Shown here in pieces: positions 28,226-37,505 of a stretch of 64,000 bases of DNA. Under the pieces are notes generated by a model. It was not told the DNA's origin. It made no database searches and worked only from the letters and a program-made list of their open reading frames with translations. Position 1 is the stretch's first letter. Each line of letters begins with the position of its first letter. A program made the position numbers and the translations under genes. Source of the stretch: Bacteroidales bacterium (GTDB lineage: Bacteria > Bacteroidota > Bacteroidia > Bacteroidales > VadinHA17); the NCBI GenBank assembly GCA_022865305.1, contig JALHSP010000062.1, positions 209,522-273,521 of the forward strand, read 5' to 3'.

Positions 28226-29920
28226 ATGAGAACTAACCTTAAATTATTGCTTATCTCTCTTGTCTGCCTGTTTTACATAAACCCAGTATTAGCCCAGATA
28301 CCTTTCCTTAAAAGGAATGAAAATGATGTCACCCAACTGATTGTGCATGGGAAACCTTTTTTAATGTTTGCAGGAGAAGCAAACAATTCATCAGGATCGA
28401 ATATTGCACACATGGAAAAAACCATGAAATCGCTTAAGGAAGCCAATCTGAATTCATTGCTTGTGTCCGTTTCGTGGGAAATTATTGAACCACAGGAAGG
28501 AGTATTTGATTTCACTTCCGTGGATGAGCTTATAAGAGTTGCCAGGGAAAATGATATGAAATTGTGCATTTTGTGGTTTGCCTCGTGGAAAAACGGGTTC
28601 TCGCCATACTCTCCAATGTGGGTATTGAATGATACAAAACGTTTTCTCAGGGTGAAAGACGAAAAGGGTCAGAATACAAGAACTCTTACTCCATTATGTA
28701 ATGCAACAAGAGATGCAGATGCAAAGGCATATGCCGCATTAATGAAACATATAGCATCAGTCGACAGTGAAAAAAATACCATAATTGCCATGCAGATTGA
28801 AAATGAGGCAGGTGTTCTTCGTCAGACAAGGGATTTCAGTGCTGAGGCCAATAAAGCAATTGCATCACAGGTACCTGATGTATTGATTCAATATATGGTA
28901 AAAAACAAAAAGACACTTGAGATTGAGCTGAAAACTGCCTGGGAGAAAAATGGTTCTAAAACAAAAGGAACATGGAGTGAAGTATTTGACCCGGGTGATG
29001 ATGCTGATCTTTTCTTTATGGCCTGGAATTATTCCAAATTTGTTAATGCAGTTGCTGAAGCCGGCAAGAAGGAATATAATCTGCCGATGTTTGCCAACTG
29101 CTGGATGCCTCAGCCAAGACCGAATCCAGGCAAACCAGGAAATTATCCGAGTGGCGGTCCTATTGTTACTGTTCTTGATATATGGAAAGCAGGAGCTCCT
29201 TCGGTCGACATACTGGCACCCGATCTTTATGGCGCAGATTTCAAAGTTCAGGTAAACAATTTTCACAGGGCTGATAATCCATTGTTTATTCCTGAAACCA
29301 ACACAACCGATGGTCCTGCAAGCTGGGCATTTGCAGAAGAAGATGCAATATGCTTTTCCCCGTTTGGAATCGATAACAGGGGAAATGTGATGGAGAAAGA
29401 ATATGGGCTGTTAAACCAGTTAATGCCGGTTATAACTCAATACCAGGGAACCGGTAAGATGTTCGGAATTTATAAACATCGGGGAGATTCCACAACCGGT
29501 CGCGAATTCACATTAAATAATGATGTAAAAGTATCAGTTACCTATTCGCGTGGATTTATGCGTCCACCTTCCGCAACAGCTGCAGCTGCAACACCAGGAA
29601 CAAATAACCCGATGGCTCAGCAAAATCAGGAGCCTTCTTCTTATGGCATTTTCATTCAAACAGGAGAGAACGAATTTATTGTAGCAGGTTTTAACCTGTC
29701 CGTCAGTGCTTCTTCAATAAATCCAAAGAAAGAAATCTGGTTAAAAGATGCATGGGAGGGAACTTATGAAAACGGAGTATGGAAACCAAAAATGCTTCAT
29801 AACGGAGATGAGGCAGGATTTCTGAGAAGCGATAATCCTACTTACGGAATAAGGGCATACAGGACAAATCCTCCTGAACCGGCAATATTCAATTTCAAAG
29901 TTTTGGTTTATGACCGTTAA
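28226..29920 (+). CDS. Secreted GH35-like beta-galactosidase with DUF5597
   Basis: This 564-residue protein (signal peptide to about residue 23, PVLAQ) has a GH35/GH42-type barrel. GKPFLMFAGEANNSSG is the entry motif, SWEIIEPQEGVFDF follows, the acid/base is in MQIENEAG, and the nucleophile is probably in FIPETNTTDG. The C-terminal part is a DUF5597-like domain (GYFVQTGENEF-like, seen as GIFIQTGENEFIVAG). It removes terminal beta-galactose or a related sugar. A Pro/Ala/Gln-rich insert near residue 450 (29573-29640) resembles inserts in neighbouring genes. Its 3' end overlaps the ORF-track start of the next frame by 11 bp. Confidence 0.85.
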   Translation: MRTNLKLLLISLVCLFYINPVLAQIPFLKRNENDVTQLIVHGKPFLMFAGEANNSSGSNIAHMEKTMKSLKEANLNSLLVSVSWEIIEPQEGVFDFTSVDELIRVARENDMKLCILWFASWKNGFSPYSPMWVLNDTKRFLRVKDEKGQNTRTLTPLCNATRDADAKAYAALMKHIASVDSEKNTIIAMQIENEAGVLRQTRDFSAEANKAIASQVPDVLIQYMVKNKKTLEIELKTAWEKNGSKTKGTWSEVFDPGDDADLFFMAWNYSKFVNAVAEAGKKEYNLPMFANCWMPQPRPNPGKPGNYPSGGPIVTVLDIWKAGAPSVDILAPDLYGADFKVQVNNFHRADNPLFIPETNTTDGPASWAFAEEDAICFSPFGIDNRGNVMEKEYGLLNQLMPVITQYQGTGKMFGIYKHRGDSTTGREFTLNNDVKVSVTYSRGFMRPPSATAAAATPGTNNPMAQQNQEPSSYGIFIQTGENEFIVAGFNLSVSASSINPKKEIWLKDAWEGTYENGVWKPKMLHNGDEAGFLRSDNPTYGIRAYRTNPPEPAIFNFKVLVYDR

Positions 29921-29972
29921 TAAAACTTGCTCAATCTGTTTTTTTGATAGATATACATATAATCTGAAAAGT

Positions 29973-31708
29973 ATGGCAGGAAAATTTCTATTACTTTTCT
30001 TTTTACTCATCAGGTTTATTGGTGAAACACAGGCACAAACAGCAATTTATGTCTCTCCAGACGGGAGCGACAAAAACAAAGGGAGTAAGGAGAAACCATA
30101 TGCAACCATTGGTAAAGCACAAATCGAAGCAAGACAAAAAAAAGAAGCCGTAAATATAATCCTTCGGGGCGGGACCTATTATTTAACCCAACCAGTAATT
30201 ATTACTTCACAGGACTCCAGACCTGTCGATGCTCCCGTTGTGTACAAATCTTACCCGGGCGAAAATGTTGTGATCAGCGGAGCTGTCCCTTTGAAACTGA
30301 AATGGAATCCATGCAAAAATGGGATATGGCAGGCAAAGGTTGAAAAACATGTGATTTTTGATCAGCTATTTGTAAACGGTAAACTTCAGCGGATGGCCAG
30401 GTATCCAAATTATAACCCGAAAGCAAGGTTCCTTGGTGGCACAGCCGCAGATGCATTGAGTGCTGAACGCATAAAAAAATACAAAAATCCTGAAGGAGCT
30501 TATGTTCATGCTTTACATTCAGCTGAATGGGGTGATTTTCATTATGTTGTAAAAGGCAGGGATGAAAAGGGAGAACTTGTGCTTGAGGGAGGCTGGCAAA
30601 ATAACAGGCGTATGGGAATGCTGTCTATTTCAGTAATTATAACAGGAAAAATGAAGTATCCGGATGCATTATTTCCTGTGCAGGAGCAAGTGCGGTGAGC
30701 TTCGTGGGAGACCATGAAGCTGTTCGCTCACCCAGTTTCGAGTACAATGAATTTGTTCCGTATAAATCATTGGATCTGATCCCGGGACCAAAAACAAATA
30801 ATTTTCCTGCAAAATGCTTTGTATATGATAACCTTATTCATAACATAGGATATACCGAAAAACAGAGCTCCGGAGTACAGATTTCCATGTCGCAGGAGAT
30901 TACAATTTCGCATAATACAATATACGATGTTCCCCGTGCAGGGATCAACATCAGTGAAGGAACATGGGGCGGACATATGATTGAATACAACGATGTTTTC
31001 AATACTGTACTTGAAACAGGTGACCATGGCTCGTTTAATTCCTGGGGCCGCGACAGGTTCTGGCATCCTGACCGGCGCACCATGGACAGCCTGGCTGCTG
31101 CACATCCGGAACTTATACTGCTGGATGCTGTCAAAACAACTACTCTCCGCTTTAACCGTTTCCGTTGCGATCACGGCTGGGATATTGACCTGGATGACGG
31201 ATCTTCCAACTATGAGATTTATAATAACTTATGCTTAAACGGAGGGATTAAGCTCAGGGAAGGATTTTTCCGCATTGTATATAATAATATTATGATCAAC
31301 AACTCATTTCACCCGCATGTCTGGTTTAAGGACAGCAGGGATGTTTTTATGCATAATATTGTATCTACACCATATGCGCCGATAAGAGTACCATATTATG
31401 GGAATTTTATTAATCATAATGCTTTCCGCGATTCTGCATCACTTGTGAGGGCACAGCGGAATAAAACTGACCTTAACTCGGTTTTCGGAAATCCAAAGTT
31501 CATTGATCCGGCGAATGGTAATTACCAGGTAGCTGAAGGATCTCCTGCACTTAAATGCGGTTTTATAAATTTTGAGATGGATAAATTTGGGGTTGTCTCC
31601 CCCAAATTAAAGGCAATGGCAAAAAAAATTGCACTGCCTGCAGCAATTGTTATAACAGAACAGAAAGGTAATGAGATCACTGAATTTATAGTATTTAATC
31701 CAAATTAG
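29973..31708 (+). pseudogene. Broken right-handed beta-helix protein
   Basis: An ATG at 29973 opens a signal peptide (MAGKFLLLFFLLIR...TQAQ) and a start typical of DUF1565-type parallel beta-helix proteins: IYVSPDGSDKNKGSKEKPYAT. After EGGWQNNRR the frame continues only as unrelated residues to a TGA at 30696. The other frame then carries YGNAVYFSNYNRK and continues through SFVGDHEAVRSP, GINISEGTWGGH and DIDLDDGSSNY to 31708. The central part expected between these two halves (about 200 residues) appears to be missing, so this is a deletion plus frameshift, not a simple indel. The GTG start at 30695 gives a protein without signal peptide or first rungs. Confidence 0.8.
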
Positions 31709-31929
31709 AATTTCAATTCTGTAATTTTAAAAACACGAACAAGCTTCTCAACACAATTTCTATTTCATATATGAATACAATTCCCAACTAAAGAAGAAAC
31801 TTTTTAAAATCAATTGCCATGAGCAGCATGTCTGGACTGATTATTCCCTGGTTTCCTGATATTAATACATAATTTTCTTATGCGATCCGTAAATTTTTAA
31901 AGAGTACTTAAATCATTAAACTGCCTTAT

Positions 31930-33537
31930 ATGAAAAGAATATTACGATTTTCATTGATTCTGATTCTGAATTATTGTATGCTTTATAGTTTATCGGGACA
32001 AGTCACCGGTAAGCTGCCAAGAAGTACCCCTGAAGCAGAAGGTGTTTCTTCAAAAGATATTATTGATTTCCTGAATGCAATAGATACCGGTAAAATTGAG
32101 ATACATAGTTTTATTTTCATGCGGCATGGTAAGATAATTGCAGAAGGCTGGTGGAATCCATATGGCCCGGATCTGAAGCATTTAATGTATTCCGCAAGTA
32201 AGACCTTTGCTGCTACCGGGGTGGGACTTGCAATTGCGGAAAACAAATTAAGCCTGTCTGATAAAGTGGTCTCATTCTTTCCTGCATCTCTTCCGGATAC
32301 ATTAAGCGAGTTTATGAAGATGATGACTGTAAAGGATCTGTTAACAATGTCTGTGGGACAGGATGCTGAACCACGGAGAGGGCAAAATGATGACTGGATT
32401 AGATCCTTTCTCGAAAAAGCTCCGGTTTATAAACCCGGAACAACTTTTAAGTATAATAACACAGCATCCTTCATACTTTCTGCAATAGTTCAGCAGGTTA
32501 CAAATCAATCCCTTTTCGATTACCTTCTCCCAAGAATATTTCAGCCCTTAGGTATCCGCGGGATTGACTGGGATCTTAATCCCCAGGGAATTAACCTGGG
32601 ACTTATGGGATTAAGGCTTCGTACCGAGGATATGGCAAAATTCGGACAATTATTATTGCAGAATGGTGAATGGAATGGCAGACAACTGATCCCTAAAGAA
32701 TGGGTTAAAGAGGCGACTACTTTCAAGATTAAAAGTCAGGGAGGAACTGATAAAATCCCTCCGGAAATAAATGACTGGTACCAGGGATACTGTTACCAGA
32801 TGTGGAGAGGTAAGAACAATAGTGTAAGGCTGGATGGTATGGCAGGACAATTTGTAATTCTGGTACCTGATAAAGATGCTATTGTGGTATTGACAGCTAA
32901 TGCATCGGATACCCAGAAGGAGATGGATCTTGTCTGGACATACCTTCTTTCTGCAATTAAAGGTAGCAAGCCTTTACCTGCTGATCCTGAGATTAATACC
33001 GAACTTCAAAGAAAGCTGGCATCACTTTCTGTTCGACCTGCTCCGATGAAATCCGTTGTATCAACTTTTACCTCAAGGATCTCAGGAAAATCAGTCGAAT
33101 TCCAATCAAACAATTATGGGATCCAGGCGCTGGGATTTAAATTTAATAATGATATTTGTGAGCTGGCAATCAAAAGAGATAATATTACTTATTATATTAA
33201 AGCTGGCCAGGATATCTGGAAATATTCCGGAACAAATCTATCATCCCTGTTTTCAGGTCCCCGGACAAATGTTTCGAAATCTATAGATGCAAATTACGGG
33301 ATAATTCAACCGACTATCAAGTTAGCTGCAAGTTACTCATGGACAGATAAAAACACTCTTGAATTAACTGCACGTTTTGTTGAAGAGAGTCTTGGCTCCG
33401 AAGGGTTCATCTGCAGGTTCACAGAAGAGGGAGGAGCCATTAATGTAATTCTTGAACGTAAGACCGGCAGAGGTATACGAATGGGACCGGGAGTACAGAC
33501 AACTCCCATAGTTTTAAATGGTAAGGTTATTGAATGA
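31930..33537 (+). CDS. Secreted serine hydrolase, beta-lactamase (class C) superfamily
   Basis: This 535-residue protein has a signal peptide to about residue 24. It carries the SxxK motif in YSASKTFAATG and the YxN motif in KYNNTASF, with a third motif probably in LDGMAGQ. The family contains esterases, D-aminopeptidases and lactamases; in polysaccharide loci it is usually an esterase-like enzyme. The last 180 residues form a separate beta-rich domain of unknown role. It opens a group with the mutarotase (45 bp gap) and the GH50-like lipoprotein. A relic of another member is at 35910. Confidence 0.8.
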   Translation: MKRILRFSLILILNYCMLYSLSGQVTGKLPRSTPEAEGVSSKDIIDFLNAIDTGKIEIHSFIFMRHGKIIAEGWWNPYGPDLKHLMYSASKTFAATGVGLAIAENKLSLSDKVVSFFPASLPDTLSEFMKMMTVKDLLTMSVGQDAEPRRGQNDDWIRSFLEKAPVYKPGTTFKYNNTASFILSAIVQQVTNQSLFDYLLPRIFQPLGIRGIDWDLNPQGINLGLMGLRLRTEDMAKFGQLLLQNGEWNGRQLIPKEWVKEATTFKIKSQGGTDKIPPEINDWYQGYCYQMWRGKNNSVRLDGMAGQFVILVPDKDAIVVLTANASDTQKEMDLVWTYLLSAIKGSKPLPADPEINTELQRKLASLSVRPAPMKSVVSTFTSRISGKSVEFQSNNYGIQALGFKFNNDICELAIKRDNITYYIKAGQDIWKYSGTNLSSLFSGPRTNVSKSIDANYGIIQPTIKLAASYSWTDKNTLELTARFVEESLGSEGFICRFTEEGGAINVILERKTGRGIRMGPGVQTTPIVLNGKVIE

Positions 33538-33582
33538 GAAAAAAGGGATTTTATACAACAATTCTAAACTAATTCTAAAAAT

Positions 33583-33906
33583 ATGAAAAGATATGGTCAG
33601 ATAATAGGAGTAAAACCGGAGGATTTTGAGCGGTATAAAAAATACCATGCTGCAGTATGGCCGGAGGTTCTTGATATGATAAAAAAGTGTAACATTCATA
33701 ACTATTCGATCTTTCATAAAGACAACAGGCTTTTTGCATATTTTGAGTACACTGGCTATGATTTTGAAGCCGATATGGCTAAAATGGCTGCTGATTCGAA
33801 AACTCAGGAATGGTGGGCAATCATGGAACCGATGCAGGATCCCGTGTCAACACGAGTTAAAGGTGAATGGTGGGCAAATATGGAAGAAGTTTTCCATATG
33901 GACTGA
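33583..33906 (+). CDS. L-rhamnose/L-fucose mutarotase family protein
   Basis: This 107-residue cytosolic protein of the RhaM family interconverts anomers of 6-deoxyhexoses. Family signatures are YGQIIGVKPEDFERYKKYHAAVWPEV, the SIFHKDNRLFAYFEY strand and the C-terminal EWWANMEEVFHMD. The length matches the family. It is one of the few enzymes here without an export signal, so it works on sugar already imported. Together with FucP and the fucosidases, it suggests that L-fucose or L-rhamnose reaches the cytosol. Confidence 0.9.
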   Translation: MKRYGQIIGVKPEDFERYKKYHAAVWPEVLDMIKKCNIHNYSIFHKDNRLFAYFEYTGYDFEADMAKMAADSKTQEWWAIMEPMQDPVSTRVKGEWWANMEEVFHMD

Positions 33907-33971
33907 CAGAATTATAAAGTCATTACTTCTAACGAAATGCCAGAACGAAGTGTTAATTAAAGTAACAAACA

Positions 33972-35885
33972 ATGAACAAAAATATTCTGAGTGGTATTAT
34001 CTGCATCTCTTTGCTGTTTACATGCTGCAGCAAACAAACGGATATTAAATTTGCTTTTAGTGACGGAGATATTTCGAAACATTCTTTTTCGACTGCCTCT
34101 GTTAATCCTGATCTTCCTTCGGACTGGTCTGATTACAAATACATGATACTTACATTCCAGGCATCTTCATCGCAAAGATTTGAAGTAGGTCTGAGAAATC
34201 CTGATGGTTATTTATTTAAAAGGATCCATCCTTTTGCCGGGGCACTTGTACGGTTTGTTGTCCCGCTTGATTTTTACAGGGAACAACCTACACGAGGGAA
34301 TGATATGGCCGCTACCTGGAATCAGCCACGCACCATGGGATGGATAAATGTGGAACACGGAGGTTTCGGGAAAGTGGGAATTATTGACAGTATAATGTTC
34401 AGAATGATAAAACCTCTGAATAATCCTACCCTGGAAATAAAATCTGTTAAGCTTTCAATGACCGATCCCGGGGATTCATTATTGTCGCCAAAGGTTCTGG
34501 TTGATGAATTTGGCCAGTGGATTCCCGACACATGGGAGGGGAAAGTCAATAACTTTGAGGAGTTGAAAGCAATCTGGGATCTTGAAGATAAAAACCTTAC
34601 ACCGGGTGATTTTAATTACGGGAAATTCGGGGGCTATCTGAATACACAGGTGAAAGCCACCTGTTTCTTCAGAGTTGAGAAGATAAACAACCGCTGGTGG
34701 TTTGTTGATCCTGAAGGACATCTGTTTTTATCGACGAGTGCAAACGGTATTGGATCGGGATCTACAGGCACAACAATGAGGGGACGCGATTCTATTTTCA
34801 AAATGATACCGCCCCCACCACCTCAGAATCCGGCTATGAGTCAGCAGCAGGGAGCTCAGCCTCAGAACCGTATGATGGAGAATCGTCCCAGAAGTCTTAA
34901 TTTCCTCGGCTGGAATCTCCAGCGCCGTTATGGAGAAAGCTGGAGAGAGAAATCTACTGAAATGACAATCCGCAGGATAAATGCATGGGGATTTACAACA
35001 GGTTCCCAATCATTGCAAAAACCTTATATCACATATTTCAGAGCTTTTGGAGGCGGTGCGGAAATAATGGGTATTCCTGATGTATATTCAAAAGCATTCA
35101 CAGATAATGTTGAGCAAAGAGCCAAAGAACAACTGGGGGCTCAAAAGGATAATCCATGGATAATAGGATACTTTATCGGGAATGAGCCGCCATGGCCGAA
35201 CAGGGAGTCACTGGCTGTCACAAAACTACTTGAAGGCCCCGATACTGATACACGTAAAGCTCTGGTTGAATTTTTGAAAGAAGGAGATACTCCTGAAAGG
35301 AGGATAGAGTTTTGTAAACAAACATTCCAGAAGAATCTTGATATTATGACCGGGGCAATCAGAAAATACGATCCGAACCATATTATTCTCGGAATCAGGT
35401 TTGGCGGGACACCACCGGATTATATAATTAAGATGGCTGGTATTTTTGATATTTACAGTCTTAATACTTATGCATACAGACCGGACCCCGATTATCTTGA
35501 CAAGGTAAGTTCCCTTTCGGGAAGACCTGTATTGATTGGTGAATACCACTTCGGTACCCCCGGGAGGGGCATGGCTTCCGGTTTATGCCAGGTAAAAGAT
35601 CAGTATAACAGGGGAGTCGCTTACAGGTACTATACCGAAAATGCTTTTTCACATCCTTCAGTTATCGGTGCTCACTGGTTCCAGTGGACCGACCAGGCAA
35701 ATACAGGCAGGAATGATGGTGAGAATTATAACATCGGTATAATCGATGTAACTGACCGTCCATATAAGGAACTTACTGATGCGATAACTCTAACTCATAA
35801 AAACCTTTTCAGGGTGCATGCAGGGGAAATGCCTCCCTCAGATATTTTACCGGAAGGAAGAGTAAAGGTGGATTTTAAATATTAA
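33972..35885 (+). CDS. Lipoprotein glycoside hydrolase, GH50-like TIM barrel
   Basis: This 637-residue lipoprotein (FTCCSK, lipid Cys at about 16) starts with a beta-sandwich carbohydrate-binding-like domain to about residue 180. It continues as a barrel resembling beta-agarase-type GH50 proteins: DEFGQWIPDTWEGK, NRWWFVDPEGHLFLS, acid/base GYFIGNEPPWP and nucleophile LIGEYHFGTP. The two Glu positions fit a retaining clan-A glycosidase. The exact substrate may be a galactan. A Pro/Gln/Met-rich insert (PPPPPQNPAMSQQQ, 34808-34890) lies in the barrel. It starts 65 bp after the mutarotase. Confidence 0.65.
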   Translation: MNKNILSGIICISLLFTCCSKQTDIKFAFSDGDISKHSFSTASVNPDLPSDWSDYKYMILTFQASSSQRFEVGLRNPDGYLFKRIHPFAGALVRFVVPLDFYREQPTRGNDMAATWNQPRTMGWINVEHGGFGKVGIIDSIMFRMIKPLNNPTLEIKSVKLSMTDPGDSLLSPKVLVDEFGQWIPDTWEGKVNNFEELKAIWDLEDKNLTPGDFNYGKFGGYLNTQVKATCFFRVEKINNRWWFVDPEGHLFLSTSANGIGSGSTGTTMRGRDSIFKMIPPPPPQNPAMSQQQGAQPQNRMMENRPRSLNFLGWNLQRRYGESWREKSTEMTIRRINAWGFTTGSQSLQKPYITYFRAFGGGAEIMGIPDVYSKAFTDNVEQRAKEQLGAQKDNPWIIGYFIGNEPPWPNRESLAVTKLLEGPDTDTRKALVEFLKEGDTPERRIEFCKQTFQKNLDIMTGAIRKYDPNHIILGIRFGGTPPDYIIKMAGIFDIYSLNTYAYRPDPDYLDKVSSLSGRPVLIGEYHFGTPGRGMASGLCQVKDQYNRGVAYRYYTENAFSHPSVIGAHWFQWTDQANTGRNDGENYNIGIIDVTDRPYKELTDAITLTHKNLFRVHAGEMPPSDILPEGRVKVDFKY

Positions 35886-35909
35886 TCTTCAGATTTTATA
35901 ATCTGCTCT

Positions 35910-36311
35910 ATGAAAAGAGATTATTTATTGACAGAAACTTCTATACAAATCCGTTGTTACCTGGTTCTTCTAATGATTTCCCTCAATGTTTCAGGGCAGA
36001 AGCTGACGGTTGATAAACCTGAAAATATAGGTCTTTCATCAGACCGGCTTATGCGTATTGATAATGTGATGAACGAAGGTATAATGGGGGACAAGTTTGG
36101 TTTGGGATTTGGAATACGCACAGAACGCGGAGTTTATGATGAACTTGAATCAATCGGGACTTTTGGTTGGGATGGAGCTTTTTATACCCGTTTCTGGGTT
36201 GATCCGAACGAAGACCTTATCGGCATTTTCTTATCACAGGTCGATAATTACTGGAGCGAAAATCTGATAGGCAAATTCAGGGTTCTTGTCTATCAGTCAA
36301 TTTCAGACTAA
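35910..36311 (+). pseudogene. Internally deleted beta-lactamase-family relic
   Basis: The 133-codon frame starts with a hydrophobic leader and PENIGLSSDRLMRIDNVM, the usual opening of a class C beta-lactamase-like serine hydrolase. It then jumps to its C-terminal part: FGLGFGIRTE, GTFGWDGAFYTRFWVDP and the terminal helix ENLIGKFRVLVYQSI. The SxxK and YxN motifs and most of the catalytic domain (about 200-250 residues) are absent. The reading frame is still open, so it would make a short dead protein. It follows the GH50-like gene by 24 bp. Confidence 0.8.
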
Positions 36312-36432
36312 ATGTTTATATTTAAAATTATAATTCCTTTTTTTAACTTCGGGCCCTTAAATTGGATGTAAAAAAAATTTCATTGAAATTAATAGCAAAA
36401 ATAATTTGCAAGGGGAAAATTATTATTACTTT

Positions 36433-36480
36433 TATATTTATAAGTAATCGCGAAAGTTACCGTGTAAGTAAATATTAAAT
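36433..36480 (+). promoter_or_regulatory. Operator-like element, copy 3, upstream of the epimerase gene
   Basis: TATATTTA (36433-36440) is followed by 12-bp repeats AAGTAATCGCGA and AAGTTACCGTGT and a partial third (AAGTAAATATTAAA), starting at 36442. The core GCGAAAGTTACCGTGTAA differs from copy 2 at one position. It ends about 10 bp before the start codon, so a bound protein would block transcription initiation or elongation. Confidence 0.65.
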
Positions 36481-36490
36481 TTTTTATTTA

Positions 36491-37492
36491 ATGAAAAAGA
36501 TCATTGTTGCAGGAGCAGGTGGATTTATTGCCGGCCACCTGGTAAAAGAGCTGTTGAAGAAGGGTAATATTGTAAGGGCAGTGGATATTAAACCTCTTAA
36601 TGAATGGTATCAGGTTTTTCCTGAAGCTGAAAATCTGGTTCTGGATCTGCGTCTCAGGGAAAACTGTTATAAAGCTGTGAATGGGTACAATGAGGTTTTC
36701 AACCTGGCTGCTGACATGGGAGGAATGGGTTTTATTGAAAACAACAAGGCTGCCTGCATGATTAGCGTCCTGATAAATACACATCTGCTGATCGCATCAA
36801 AAGATTGCGGGATTAACAGGTTATTTTATGCATCATCTGCATGTGTGTATAATGGTGAAAAACAGACTGATCCCAATAATCCGGGATTGAAGGAATCAGA
36901 TGCATATCCGGCACTTGCCGAAGACGGATACGGCTGGGAAAAGCTGTTCAGCGAAAGGATGTGCCGCCATTTTATGGAAGATTTCGGACTGACATCGAGG
37001 ATCGCAAGGTTCCATAATGTTTATGGACCTTTCGGAACCTATGACGGCGGTAGGGAAAAGGCTCCTGCTGCAATCTGCCGTAAAGTTATAGAGGCATCAG
37101 TTACCGGTAAGAAAGAAATAGTTATCTGGGGTGACGGACACCAGACAAGAAGCTTTATGTATATTGATGACTGTATAAAAGGAATCCAGGATATCATGTA
37201 CAGCAATATAGAGGAACCTATAAATCTGGGAAGCAGCGAAATGGTTTCTATAAACCAGCTCGTTGATATCGTTGAGGAAATTGCAGGTTATAAACTTGAA
37301 AGGAAATATGATCTTGATGCGCCAAAAGGAGTGAGAGGCCGGAACAGCGAAAACAGCCTGATAAGGCACTATCTTGGCTGGGAACCATCAATACCTTTGA
37401 AGACAGGAATGAAAAAAACTTATGATTGGATTAAGGAACAAATGTTACAGGATTCGGAAAGCAAAAAAGAAATAAGCAGGTTTAATAAATAA
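36491..37492 (+). CDS. NAD-dependent SDR epimerase, GDP-mannose-3,5-epimerase-like
   Basis: This 333-residue cytosolic short-chain-dehydrogenase fold starts with a Rossmann loop (VAGAGGFIAGHLVKELL). The blocks FNLAADMGGMGFIE, SSACVYNGEKQTDP, catalytic Tyr-x3-Lys in YGWEKLFSERMC and RFHNVYGPFGTYDGGREKAPAA closely follow GDP-mannose 3,5-epimerases, which make GDP-L-galactose. This is anabolic nucleotide-sugar chemistry within a degradation locus. It is the first gene after operator-like copy 3 and lies 13 bp before the nucleotidyltransferase-kinase fusion. Another NDP-sugar substrate cannot be excluded. Confidence 0.8.
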   Translation: MKKIIVAGAGGFIAGHLVKELLKKGNIVRAVDIKPLNEWYQVFPEAENLVLDLRLRENCYKAVNGYNEVFNLAADMGGMGFIENNKAACMISVLINTHLLIASKDCGINRLFYASSACVYNGEKQTDPNNPGLKESDAYPALAEDGYGWEKLFSERMCRHFMEDFGLTSRIARFHNVYGPFGTYDGGREKAPAAICRKVIEASVTGKKEIVIWGDGHQTRSFMYIDDCIKGIQDIMYSNIEEPINLGSSEMVSINQLVDIVEEIAGYKLERKYDLDAPKGVRGRNSENSLIRHYLGWEPSIPLKTGMKKTYDWIKEQMLQDSESKKEISRFNK

Positions 37493-37505
37493 ACCCTCCA
37501 GGGTA

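Noticed and set aside
31709-31929. Short 17-codon ORF at 31819 before the serine hydrolase
   Set aside because: Too short, no leader features and no similarity seen.
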